This document shows, piece after piece, positions 34,712-45,856 of a stretch of 64,000 nt of DNA. A program made the translations under genes and the position numbers. Numbering within the stretch: the first letter of the stretch is position 1; each line of letters opens with the position of its first letter. The notes beneath the pieces were generated by a model. It was not told the DNA's origin, searched no databases, and saw only the letters and a program-made list of their open reading frames with translations. The DNA is from Marthasterias glacialis (Eukaryota; Echinodermata; Asteroidea; Forcipulatida; Asteriidae): contig OU452227.1 in NCBI GenBank assembly GCA_911728455.2, positions 10,077,110 to 10,141,109 of the forward strand, in the 5' to 3' direction.

Positions 34712-37112
34712 TGGCGGAGCCAGGAAGTCCTTCGCGTGTGGATCGAACGCAATCTTCCTCACCGCTATCCGTGCCTGTGTGTGGGAATCTGTGGGTATTC
34801 ACAACGCATCCGCGCACCAGCAATATCTGTGCGGTTGGATAGTCGAAATCGTATTTTGTGGTACCGCTTAACACCAATGTGAAATCAGCAACAGTACAAC
34901 AGGCTGATGAAAACGAAATCTGGATGCGGCATTCACAAATCTGACAGTGCAAAAAAAGGATGGGGAAAAAAAAAATGAAGAACAACTTGGCAACAGACCA
35001 GTATCTCAGTCTGTTATTACCAGTGCCAATCAATAATTCACTCCCAAGGCACCGTGTTGTGGTGGTTGAACTGGCTCGACTCAAATCAGCAGAATTACTT
35101 CCGAGGAGAAGTACTAGAAGTAAACACCTCTTCCCTCGATGAAGCTCAATTGGAATATGACAACGCCGACAGACTATTCAAACCGTCGTTGTATTTGCAG
35201 CCAATTATCCGCTACCGGTATATGAAAGATGCGCCGTTGGCGGCCGAGTTAACAAGGTAATGATGTATGCCGATCCCAACTATCTGCTTCCAAAGGAAAA
35301 TGATTTTTTTTCCCCCTCCACTGTCATCGGTGACTCATCCGTTGTGAGTGCAGTCTGCTTTAGAACATCACTGGCTCGTAACTGGATATCACTAGTCAGT
35401 GGACTCCGGTCTGCATTTACGTTCGCATCCCATTGGTTGCTCAACGACCACTTTGGATTTTGCCGGTGACGAGGGCGCCCTTCACCTCTCAGTAGCCTGC
35501 GTTGATGAACTCTTGGTCTACACGGAGTGGCGTTGCTTATAGATGCATTGCCCGTGCGCGAACTCTCTTGTCAGGCAGGCTATACCGTCGATTTCCAATT
35601 ACCTTTTCCGTTGCCTTGATGTTAAATTAAATGCTGTGCATTCGAAGGAGCCATGCTCTGCACCATGTAATGAAGGATTTATCCACAGAAACCATCTAAG
35701 TCAGTGAGAATTCAAACCATTCTATAGCACGCTGAGCAATTTAATGATACCCACGAAGGCAAGCCACGGAGACGGGCACATAGCTAGGCTTCAACACGTA
35801 ACTACAAAGCCATACATAGTGTAACGGCTTGCTGCTTTAGTAATTGCTGGTCAACGCAACGCAAGGATCTCAGCGCAACCTGAGATGAGTTTCCATTATC
35901 AAAACGAGTTCTCGTTGCGACTTGAATGGATTGATTATCTTCTTGCAGTCGGCATACTAATTATTGTGCGACACAACACGTGAGGGGTGGGGTACCCGGT
36001 GTAAAATGTTAAAAATGTAAGAACAAAGATGTTGCTCAGCTGACCATGTGTACCGGAAATACCTGCATAGTTCTTATGGTTCACAAAGACCTATGGATTC
36101 CTTGTCCATTGACACTGTCTGTACACTCTGCATAGACGAGATATTCTAATAGAAAAGTTTGCATTGGACAGTTGCCGTAGTTAATTAAGTATTAGAATAG
36201 TTGACAAGACTTTAAAGGTCTGACATATCCAGGCGTTGGGTTACGACGTTGCCGAATAAAACAGGACATTAAAGGGCAAGGTTCGTTCATTAATCCTCAT
36301 TCATATTTTTGATGTTAATTTATACGTGTGATGACTGTTGGTTCTCAGAATGTATTTATAGTGTAAATAACATTCTATCAACTTATTTGACAAGAACAAA
36401 GATTGATACTTTCTGTCGATTGTTTTACCACTAACAGCAGTGGACGAGCCGCCACTACGAGCCGCGAACTACAGGACAGGACGATATAAAAGAGATATTC
36501 ATATACAAACAATATATAATATATACATTTAAAAATACAACATATTTTTGTTTCATATATAAATAATATTCATATATTTTATAAATAATATGTATATACA
36601 TTAAAAAAATAAAAGATGCAATTTTAGGAATAAGTCACACGGTATGGCAAGAAATCACAAGAACACTTTCTGATCTTAATCACAATGAAGGCATCCTAAA
36701 CACATTAGAACAACACCGAACGGGTATTTTGTTCCACTCAATTCAACTCGAATCAACTGTTCATGTAATTTACGTGCAATTCACCGAGCAATATAAGGTT
36801 TGGATTTAATAAAGTTGGAAGAAAACGGAGGCAAGGCCCAGACAAAGCTAAAGCTTGTAGCGGCTTGCGTAAGAAGTGGATTGCCTGGACAAAAATCAGA
36901 CATTGTTGCAGTAAACGTCAGTTACGGAGTCATGTTAGATCTCTAGCCCCTCTGATGTATTATTAATGCGCAACTGCCTCCGAATGACTCCAAGACCGCT
37001 CGGCGTTTCAATCATGACTTATTAGCATTTCACACCTGCATAACTTATGGACGATTCCAGGAAAGCAGTTGTCATGCAAACGTCATTGCAGAATTGCCAA
37101 ATGTACCGCTTC
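34712..37112. other. 5' flank and probable 5' UTR/promoter region of the RASD-like gene
   Basis: Sense strand is minus. An in-frame TGA at 34799-34801 closes the frame upstream of the ATG. No convincing TATA box or initiator could be fixed, and a 5' non-coding exon is possible. 36490-36615 is an AT-rich tract of ATATAT words. Frames here on both strands are short. Confidence 0.4.
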
Positions 37113-37480
37113 TTAGAGGTATAAGACTGGTAAAGCTGACAGTGCAGTGTTCTTATTTTGTGTGATTCAATATATACACGAAGAAAACAAAATGTGTGAA
37201 AATTTGGGCTCAATCCGTCGTTCGAGTCCGGAGAAAATAGTGGAAAACCGTGCACACTTTTCAGTATGTAAACACATTGCCTTCGATCGTTACAACCGAA
37301 ATTAAAATTGGGGTCTTCACATTCTACTTTTCTCGACTTTGACAGTATCTCAGACAGAAACATTTTTATGTATAATTGGTACTGGTATGAACTTTATAAT
37401 CAGTAAGCTTTAAGCTTATAGGCCTACTAAATATGAAAACAAAACAAATTTGGATAAATACCAATCCTGTGTGGCACATT
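37113..37480 (-). mobile_element. MITE family C, copy 2 (inverse)
   Basis: GACTGGTAAAGCTGACAGTG at one end and GGATAAATACCAATCCTGTG at the other; inner GGGCTCAATCCGTCG, GTGTGAAAATTTGGG and TATAATCAGTAAGCTT match copy 1 in reverse. Confidence 0.72.
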
Positions 37481-37810
37481 AATTAAAGATGTAGGTCCGT
37501 TTTACGGCCGAGTTGACCCGAAGGTTTAGAATTAAATTTTAAACAGCTATTTTATTTTTATAGACTCAAGAAAGTTAGAAGTTTTTATTCAAGGTAGTGT
37601 GCATGGACAAATCCGCCACAGATGAATGGCCTAGTTAATTAATAATTAAAAATGAATTATTGTCAGGATCCCGACATTATCTCATGTCTACATCAGCCAT
37701 GTACAAACAAATTGACATGTTACATTCTGAGCATTGACCGTGGCATATGCGAAAGCTTTTCTATATTTGAAACAGCACCATCCTGTCAAAATTCATTCAG
37801 AGAAAAAAAA

Positions 37811-37927
37811 AAAATATATATATATATATTGATTGGGGTGAGCAAAGAAAGTTTGGCTGATGCCGGACTCGAACCCGCGACCTCTTGAATACCGTACGAG
37901 CGCTCTAACCAACTGAGCTAACCAGCC
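37811..37927 (-). mobile_element. tRNA-Ile-like SINE with intact acceptor stem
   Basis: tRNA part is 37927-37855 on the minus strand (73 nt). GGCTGGT pairs with ATCAGCC in a 7-bp acceptor stem, the D arm is TAGCTCAGTTGGTTAGAGC and the B box GGTTCGAGTCC. The anticodon stem has mismatches and no U33, so this is not a functional tRNA. Tail TTTCTTTGCTCACCCC then (AT)n at 37812-37829. Confidence 0.82.
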
Positions 37928-40309
37928 CTATGTTGGTGGGCGGTCCTGTGCAATGCCAAACATCTTTGGTCGGGGGTCCGGTCACAGAAGCCAAACCGTA
38001 TCTGCCGATAAGCCAGGGATCAGCCCCCAGGTGATGGGCAAACAACCTGGTAAACGGCAGTAGCGGGGATATACACAACGATTGGGTACAGACTTTTTCG
38101 TGGATTTACACAGAACAGATATAGGGAAACTGGCTGGGAAATATTATATTAATCATATATTCGGCAAAATATCTGTCCATGCGATGCACTTTTTACACAG
38201 TTCGTTTTTCGTACCAGTAGTTGTCAGTAGTGCAGTAGATTCACATGGCTAAAAAATAATAACAATAATAATTATATAATAATTATTTACATTTTGGGAA
38301 AAACATATCTCATGTTTGTGTGCGATTATACTGACGTTTAGAAAGACATATTTAAATTTGTTTTATGAGGTCAAATAGCTACCCCCTCTATAACGAGATT
38401 TTGTCCCGTCATCCTTGCCTGACTGCGTTTATTGCCAAATTAAATCCATAATACCAATGAGCTAATCTTAATTTCATTCCGGCACACTGGCCCCAAGCCA
38501 AAAGGGGTTCGTGTCCTGCGGTGGGCGATTCGATGGGAAAATGCACTTTCAACTGACGTTGTTTTCGTGGGTTAAACGGGTTTGCATAACTTCTTTTGAA
38601 TCGCAATGGCACACTTTATTATGCCTGTACACCGACCACCTTGTCTTCTGATGAGAATATTTTTTTGGAGAATAAGAAAACTGTATTTTTCGATTTGTTT
38701 CCTTCTGTTGTCTACTTTAACTGTGAAGTAGAAACGGTATTACACGCAAGTTTGGCCTTTAGTCGCCTTTCTGTTACAGACTTTAAAAAACACCTCGGCT
38801 TTAAAGATGCAGTTGTTTTCCGACGCAATGGGCGCAAGGTCAGACCTGTTGACGGTCTTTGTCGGTCGCCTAACAATTTCAGAAGTTCACGCCATGTCAG
38901 GCACGTCTAACTATTCGTGATCGTATAGCAATCGGTCAGACAAAAAAAAAGACTTAATGATTAAAAATTCTGCGAGCGGTGTAAGCGGATGCGACACCAC
39001 GGCCAGCCTCCGGTGTAGAAAGGAAGGGCCGAGTGAAAGCGGCAGCCTTGGCGGTAGGCAAGATGACAATCACGGGGGGTTGGATTGTGACCTCGAGCAC
39101 CGGGGGATCTCTCTTCAAAACAGGAAAACCGATTTCACAGAGTGGAAGAATGGGGGAGAAAACAAGTGATTAGGGAGACAGATAGCTGGTGGAAGAAGAA
39201 GGGGACGCCTACACAAGCCCCATTGAGAAGGAAGGTTTTAAGGTAAACGGGAGTGGAGGTTTGAAGGGTATTTTCAGTGACTAGTTTCACAAGACTAGTT
39301 TCAAATGAAAATATCCATTGGCTCATGAAGGAATTTAATGGTTTCACATAGAATTAAAGGGAGGAATGATGCAGCAGCGTACCCAGGAGGGGGAGTGGCT
39401 GGGGGAACGTGCCCCACAAATTTCCAGTGCCCCCAGGCGGATGAAAGTAGAAGGATGAAAGAGGGGGAAGGAATGGAAGTGGGGGAAGGGGTGAAATCCT
39501 AGAACTTTACGCACCCTTCGCTCTGGCAGGGTAAGGGGGTTAACAAAAACTGGAACTGCACCCCGTCCAAGATATGGAAAAGATCTCTAAATCGTGGCCT
39601 TATTCCTAGCAATATGCATCTCTTTAAACGCCTTTAATTATGATATAGCCGTTATTCATTCCATTAAACCGCCGTCGGATGCATGCAGAAGATTAATAGT
39701 GACGTGGGGGCCCGATCGAAATCCGACGAAATTGGATTATCCCATTGAAGGCACTTTTACCGAGGTGGAAGTCATTGACGGCTGAGCAGCTTAGGCGGGA
39801 AAATGGGTGAATATCATTTCAAATTATTGGCTGTCAAAAATCTGACATTCTGAAAAGCAGGGGGAGGGGGTGGGGTTTTGATAGACGTGGCCTTTCCCAA
39901 GACGAGGCTGGTAATTATTCGCAGTACATCATTTAGATTTAACACTGAAGGCTCAAGGTAGGTTTCTTGACACATGTTTTATCTATCAATAGTCCAGAGA
40001 TTGTTTAAGATAGTTTGATCCACTGCAAGAATTTTGACGCACAGTATGTGACCTATCCTACTGTATTTTTAGGCTCTTAAAACTCCTTATAATCACTCCA
40101 AATTATCTTGATCCCCTTGTTTTTGTTTTAATTTGATACTGACATCCAGATCCAATATCGCACTTTAAGGAATTTGAGATGGAAAACTAACACAATATCA
40201 ATCTTCAAATTGTGTTTAGGAGTAGCATGGGAATGTTACACGATTGTAAATATCAGGGCTATAAAACAGAAAGGCATCAACATTATAACCAAGATTGCCA
40301 GATCGACTC
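37928..40309. other. No gene seen; intergenic sequence
   Basis: Includes a hAT-like fragment at 39367-39440 (CAGCGTACCCAGGAGGGGG). A 104-codon frame at 38596-38910 has no recognisable domain. No array or RNA gene. Confidence 0.45.
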
Positions 40310-40423
40310 CAGACGGATCCAAATCAAGGTCAGCTTGAACCAGGATCAGATTGACTGGAATAAGAACCAGACTAACCCAAATCAAGGTTAGAGTAAGACT
40401 CAATATCAGGGTGACCTTTGATC

Positions 40424-41040
40424 GGAGAGAGAGTGACCAGAACCAAGGCCAGTTTGACCTGTGGTCAGAGTGACCAGAATCAAGCCCAGCTTGACCTGTG
40501 GTCAGAGTGACCAGAATCAAGGCCAGCTTGACCTGTGGTCAGAGTGACCAGAATCAAGGCCAGCTTAACCTGTGGTCAGAGTGACCAGAATCAAGCCCAG
40601 CTTGACCTGTGGTCAGAGTGACCAGAATCAAGCCCAGCTTGACATGTGGTCAGAGTGACCAGAATCAAGGCCAGCTTGACCTGTGGTCAGAGTGACCAGA
40701 ATCAAGCCCAGCTTGACCTGTGGTCAGAGTGACCAGAACCAAGGCCAGCTTGACCTGTGGTCAGAGTGACCAGAACCAAGGCCAGCTTGACCTGTGGTCA
40801 GAGTGACCAGAATCAAGGCCAGCTTGACCTGTGGTCAGAGTGACCAGAATCAAGGCCAGCTTGACCCGTGGTCAGAGTGACCAGAATCAAGGCCAGCTTG
40901 ACCTGTGGTCAGAGTGACCAGAATCAAGGCCAGCTTGACCTGTGGCCAGAGTGACCAGAATCAAGCCCAGCTTGACCTGAGGTCAGAGTGACCAGAATCA
41001 AGGCCAGCTTGACCTGTGGTCAGAGTGACCAGAATCGAAG
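40424..41040. repeat. 37-bp minisatellite with an ERE-type palindrome in every unit
   Basis: Sixteen units start their core at 40463, 40500, 40537 and so on every 37 bp to 41018, with no indels. Fifteen cores read GGTCAGAGTGACC exactly; the one at 40944 reads GGCCA in the left arm. Most units also have an upstream TGACCTGTGGTCA everted pair sharing the same GGTCA. After the core, many units have TCAAGGCCA (others TCAAGCCCA or CCAAGGCCA). A degenerate start lies at about 40310-40462 and degenerate remnants at 41082-41110. The period is not a multiple of 3, so the 94-codon minus-strand frame at 40236-40520 is not a gene. Confidence 0.97.
40463..41030. promoter_or_regulatory. Sixteen-fold array of nuclear-receptor-like sites (GGTCAnnnTGACC)
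   Basis: Seen: sixteen copies, fifteen perfect, of an inverted repeat with 3-base spacer GAG, 37 bp apart. Known: GGTCAnnnTGACC is the consensus estrogen response element; TCAAGGYCA is the consensus for NR5A monomers and, with T, for ERR. Inferred: the tract could bind dimeric and monomeric nuclear receptors. The position, 5.75 to 6.3 kb upstream of the RASD-like ATG, permits a distal regulatory role. No functional evidence exists in the sequence itself; amplification of a chance motif is the alternative. Confidence 0.4.
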
Positions 41041-41135
41041 TGGGGTTTGCCGAATTAGAAAATGATGTTACTATATCAAAGGTCATAGTGATCTAGGGTC
41101 AGAGTGACAAAAGCACGGCTGGCCGGAATTTAAAC

Positions 41136-41321
41136 CAGCCTGACCCGAATCAAGGTCAGTGCAAGACGGGCCCTCTGTTGGCTGCAAGAGTGCAAGGATT
41201 ATCCATTCAGAATGGACCCCCTTGCTTTCAGCCTGACCCGAATCAAGGTCAGTGCAAGACGGGCCCTCTCTTGGCTGCAAGAGTGCAAGGATTATCCATT
41301 CAGAATGGACCCCCTTGCTTT
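41136..41321. repeat. 93-bp direct tandem duplication
   Basis: Two nearly identical copies, 41136-41228 and 41229-41321, each beginning CAGCCTGACCCGAATCAAGG and ending in a CTTGCTTT run. Differences are few (for example ctctgttgg versus ctctcttgg), so the duplication is recent. Each copy holds TCAAGGTCA, and its beginning resembles the 37-bp unit next door, so the 93-bp unit probably grew from the edge of that array. Confidence 0.93.
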
Positions 41322-41890
41322 AAAGGGGTTCGTGCCATAACAGCCCGACCTCGATGCCCTACATCCATCAAACCATTTCTTGGCAGTTGAACGCCACCGG
41401 CGATCAATCCATCTCCTGCTATGTGTAATGCCAAAAAAGAAAGGTCGAGATGGTCATAATTTCGGCTAATAGGCCGGCGGTGGCAGACAGTATAAGGATA
41501 AGCCCCTTGCGACAGGATCAATATTCCCATCTGTGTTTTTAGGACAAGGTCTGCAGGACCGTATACCTTGGTCGACGGGTCTGGATGGAAGCAGAGCGAA
41601 GGCTGGATGGCGCGTCGAAGGCCCCGGGTGAGGCGGCTGTTACAGTCCGCTCACAGAGGAATAACTGAGGGTCTTCTCTCTGAAAAAAAAAAAACCTTTG
41701 GCAATCGTTCTAAATTGGCTTTCATAAATTATAAAGATAGTTTCACCAATGAACACCAAAGTGTATGAACTTCGAAGAAGTTCAAAATGAACAGATTTAT
41801 CTGAAAGCAATTGAAAAAGGAAAAACTACCGCGCAGTATCGGACAACGGACATGAACAAACTTTACAAATTGATTTCAGTGATAGTAACT

Positions 41891-42233
41891 AGGGGGGGGG
41901 GGCGTGCCCGCTCCCCTAATTGATGTCGGTGCCCCTTTTCGCCCTTTGAAATCTGGATCTTTGAGATCAAACTACTGTAATAACATTTTATAAGCTTTTA
42001 TTTAGAAATATCAATGTTTCAAACCACTGTTCTATCAACAGACAATATATTTGTTTTTACCTCCGCGTCAGATTATCTTTTATACAAAATATTAAATGAC
42101 ATATTACAAACGCTGAAAGGAGCTTATGCAAACTGAAAGCACAGTTTCAACTGCCCAGAAGTGTCCCCTCGACAGAAATGGTGCACCCCCTTGTGCCCCC
42201 ATAAAAAATACCTTATTTTTGCCGCTGGTTGGT
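41891..42233 (+). mobile_element. hAT-like element, family L, copy 3
   Basis: G run at 41892-41902, CCTTTGAAATCTGGATC, CAACAGACAATATATTTG, ACAAACGCTGAAAGG and CCAGAAGTGTCCCCTC follow the family order. Confidence 0.68.
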
Positions 42234-42572
42234 CTCTGTGTTTGTCTGTGATTGAAAGAACCACATATTAAAATATATATCCCATCAATAAGTATGAGAG
42301 TGAATTACTGCCGATAGCACTTTATAATGTCTGTCTGTAGATGGTAAGGCAAGCGGCGAGGCATTGTTCTCCCGCGGTAAGAAAAACAATCACCCGCACA
42401 AACAAAGTAACAAACAAACTTACAAAACTGCCTCACTGAGAATATTGCTTTTAACAATTTGCAAACTACAAACCACAAGCAACATCATACCATGAGCTTT
42501 TAAGGTTGGAATTTTGTTTTTGTTATTAAGCTAGATGGCAATACTATTGTGCCAATACATATAAACTGTAGA

Positions 42573-42870
42573 GTGTCGTGGCCGAACGGTCCAGCGCACC
42601 GGACCCAAGCTCTGATGGCGGAGTCATCGGAGTGTGGGTTCGAATTCTGGTTGGGACACTTAACTATTATAACTGCTTCTCAAAACCCAGGAGCAAACGG
42701 GTATCCTTCAGGGTAGAAACTATTGGTGGAAATGATAAGCAACCTGCGCGCCCATTTGGCTCTCAGTACTGCATAATCCAAAGGAGTTGAGGATGCTTTA
42801 TGACCCATTGTACATGGATGGTAAATGTCAAGGTGCTTTATACAACTGGTTTAAAAGTGTCTAATAAATA
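42573..42870 (+). mobile_element. tRNA-Leu-like SINE, copy 2
   Basis: GTGTCGTGGCCGAACGGTCC, then GTGTGGGTTCGAATTCTGG and GGGACAC at 42653-42659. Body CTGCTTCTCAAAACCCAGG and tail GGTGCTTTATACAACTGG. Confidence 0.82.
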
Positions 42871-43049
42871 CCGATATATGTTGTAATTATGTTACTTTTT
42901 ATGTCTTTTTATGGTTGTGCCGTTTGCAAAATATAATTCACTTTCTTTTGCAAAAATGTGGCAGGCTGTTTCAAATCCTGTTTCCATAACGCTACCTGGG
43001 ATGTCATGGACGATGTCGTGTTTATGGAACATTCTTTCGAAGTGAAGGC

Positions 43050-43172
43050 CGTGTTAAGTCAATGGCTTCGGAAGTGGATGTAGCCGGGATCCTGAAAAGT
43101 CCCATTCTGCAACGTTGTTGTTGCGGCCAACGGCCGTAGCCGTAGCCGAAGTCGCTTGTTTCGGACGCTGCA
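43050..43172. mobile_element. Short inverted-repeat element, family I, copy 2
   Basis: AGTCAATGGCTTCGGAAGTG faces GGCCGTAGCCGTAGCCGAAG; the central TGCAACGTTG block is shared with 22038-22158. Confidence 0.55.
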
Positions 43173-43440
43173 TAATAGTTCAAGCAGGGTGTGTTTCTTG
43201 CAGTAACACGCCAGACACTGGGATTCAACTTGCGTCTAAACACAGACTGTACGAGTTTTGACGAGAGTGTTAATCTGAAAGCTAACTTACTATAAACGTC
43301 ATATCGAAACGTTTGCCAGCTTTGGAGCCTGGAAGTAGGCCTTACGAAAAACTTTGACTTAACAAACATGATTACCAGTGATGTAATATTCCTTTACTGC
43401 AGAAGCTTTACTACGGAAGCGAATACAATAGTTACCGGTA

Positions 43441-43565
43441 TCTTGTACGTACACGATAGTTATCGTGTACGTACACGAATAGTTTGAACTTGTGTACGAT
43501 AATTATCGCGTACGTACCTGATAACTTATCGTGTACGTACACGATAATTATCGTGTACGTACACA
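43441..43565. repeat. Palindrome cluster built on GTACGTAC
   Basis: A perfect 34-bp palindrome spans 43531-43564 (left arm GTGTACGTACACGATAA). A second, with one mismatch at its centre, spans about 43446-43475. The same 20-22-bp inverted unit is repeated at least five times in alternating orientation. No coding sense; likely to form a cruciform. Confidence 0.93.
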
Positions 43566-44513
43566 TATATCCCAACGCTTGTCACACATCTAATATTTTA
43601 CTCTTCATCGTGTGGACAGTGCAAGTCAGATCCACAGAGCCCGCCACCAGTGAGCCTGCAGACACTTTTACTTGTTTTCCCTCGTTCAATCCCTGTAGGA
43701 TCTTCGAATGAACATTCTGACGTAATATGAAGCGGCTATAGGAGTATAGGCCGAAGCTCAGGCCGTCCGAAATGCCCTAAACACGGTCGCACCGCGCACT
43801 AGAGGTGCTTGCGCTGTGGTTGAACTGAAGTCAGAATGGGTTAAGTGCGTCATGGTCAGTACCCCTTTGCATGACTGTTACGAAAATAAGTTTGACTCGT
43901 TACAGAGTGCGGCAGCACTAGTGAAATGCAAGGACAGCATAGAACTCCGACTCAGTGCCAAACAGCCACGCCACAGGCCCCCGGGGTATAATTCATTCCC
44001 CCTGTAGCTTGGCTAGCACTGCTCGGGGGATCATCGTGCATAAAGTGGCTCTCACTGGAGCGCAACATTCCATTTGCTCGCTTGTCTTCTTTTACCTACC
44101 TCTTCTCCAGCTCAGGGCCCGTGAAAGATCAGCTACAGATCCTGCAGAGCTTTTAGACGTAGGAGAGCGAGTGTCGCCGGTAGCAAAGGCATTAATGAGT
44201 GGATTTAGTCCAATAGGTTTTGAGAACACAGGCTCCATCGCAGCACTGGGGGGAACAAAAGTTGGAAGTGCGGCACGAACTGACCTTTATTTTAGTGAGG
44301 GAGCAAACCTGAGACCAGTTGGGTTGGGTCGAAGAACTTCGGAGATGCGCCCCGGGAAATGCAGCTGACGAAGACGACAACACTTGATGTTGACTTGCTC
44401 AGGCTAAAGCTTCCTGATTAAAAAAGAAAATTCATTAAAGGGACGGTACGGACCTTTATTGTGTTGCAGTCATCTTCTTTTCCCTCAATCCAAATCGATG
44501 TCACCAAATTAAG

Positions 44514-44651
44514 GCCGTGACCGAATTAGCGGTTGCGGCTACGGCTGACGCTGTCGCTAAGGGTGTTGGTATGGGCGTCCTATGCTTCCACGCATATTCA
44601 CGTGACGACCAAGCCACAGCCGCATCTACAGCTGCTAATTCGGAAGCGGCC
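44514..44651. mobile_element. Family I element inside a degraded family H copy
   Basis: GACCGAATTAGCGGTTGCGG faces CAGCTGCTAATTCGGAAGCG. The outside flanks (GGACCTTTATTGTGTTGCAG at 44449, and GATGGCAGCGTGGTAATAGT at 44750) resemble the two ends of family H. Confidence 0.45.
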
Positions 44652-45390
44652 ATAAGGGCGAGATAGTCTGCCCCTGATTTGTTGTAAACGAGAATCGGTA
44701 TACATTATTGCAGTCGCGCACGGGGTACGTGACAAAAAACAAATAATGATGGCAGCGTGGTAATAGTCCATAATGATTAGTTTAACCATTTGACTTATGG
44801 AAAACAAGGTGCATTTGACTCAAGAAAAAAAAACAAGTTGCTGTTCCTCAGTTTTTTTCTTCAAGGATCAACTGGATAGTTTCTCTAAAACATGCACTTT
44901 AATGGTCGGAACAGGAAAACATACAAGAATATCTCATGTTTGTTTCAAACGTTCAATCTCTGCTGATTTTATTTACACATGTTCCAGACAGTCTAGCAGG
45001 GACGGGGGGGGGGGGAGATCAAGCAACTCGCCGTCTACCCGTACAGAGATCCTTAAAACAACAGAGTCACTCATCTTTAAACAATGTCACATTACGGTTT
45101 GGCACTAAATTGAATATTCAACCAAATAGTAATGTTTATCTGTCGACAAAATGTCAACAATTAATTTCCTTCAACAATTCCATCATCATCTTCGGCTCGT
45201 CCCCCCCCCCCCCCCAAAAAAAAAGAAATACTCTCAACGGTCACAATTATTCTGAAAAACAAAACGATAATAGAATCAAGAAATGCAAATCATCAACTTG
45301 AAAGCGTTCGTTTCCAATATTATTATTGCATATTGTATGTATTATATAAAGCCTAATGAGGAGGTTGATTGTTTGTGTTTGATTTGTAGA

Positions 45391-45393
<3 letters not shown>

Positions 45394-45456
<63 letters not shown>

Positions 45457-45856
45457 TTAATAGTAATACAAGAGCATTTTTACAGCGCTTTACAAAGTAC
45501 AGAGCGCCTTACAAAGGGGGGGGGGGGGGGGAGCATATAAAAGAAACCTGAACAAGACAAAAGATTATGGAAGACAAAACAAGACAGATCGGGAAGTAGT
45601 GAATAGGTGAGCCTTTAGAAGATGCTTGAAGACTCTCACTCTCTCTCTCTCTCTCTCAGATGAACTGGTTAGTCTTTCCACAGACGGGGAGCAGCAACGA
45701 TGAAGGAGATATCCGCAAGCTTTCTCTTTGGACCATGGGAGAGAAAGCCGAGTTTGATCGGAGGAGGAGCGGAGTCTGTGTCTGAGTGTATATCATGAGC
45801 ATTGGCATTTTGTAGTGAACCAACATCAGGATCTTGAAGTTAGTTCTTGAAGACAT
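45394..45856 (-). mobile_element. Non-LTR element 3' end with (ATT)n tail
   Basis: (AAT)n at 45394-45456, then TTTTTACAGCGCTTTACAAA and AGAGCGCCTTACAAAG. A similar order, (AAT)n then TTTTATAGCGCCAAACTCC and CTCAAGGCACTTCACAAGG, occurs at 63241-63345. Such tails are common at LINE or LINE-dependent SINE 3' ends. The rest to 45856 has no recognisable reverse transcriptase. Confidence 0.5.

Noticed and set aside
34712-34762. Upstream GTG as alternative start of the RASD protein
   Set aside because: GTG is not a normal eukaryotic start; first in-frame ATG is at 34709-34711.
34533-35084. 183-codon minus-strand frame overlapping exon 1
   Set aside because: Shadow frame; the overlapping RASD exon carries conserved GTPase motifs and this one carries none.
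37855-37927. Functional tRNA gene
   Set aside because: Anticodon stem mismatches, no U33, mismatch in the T stem, and a SINE tail shared with other copies.
38596-38910. 104-codon plus-strand frame
   Set aside because: No domain or conserved motif recognised and starts within otherwise non-coding sequence.
40236-40520. 94-codon minus-strand frame in the 37-bp array
   Set aside because: Period is not divisible by three and the frame ends inside the array.
40463-41030. CRISPR array
   Set aside because: Head-to-tail 37-bp units without unique spacers, in an animal genome: a minisatellite.
43955-44368. 137-codon plus-strand frame
   Set aside because: No recognisable domain, no splice context, composition like chance frame; not strong enough to call a gene.
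45656-45856. Reverse transcriptase fragment
   Set aside because: The 66-codon frame has no catalytic or finger motif; only the 3' tail layout suggests a non-LTR element.
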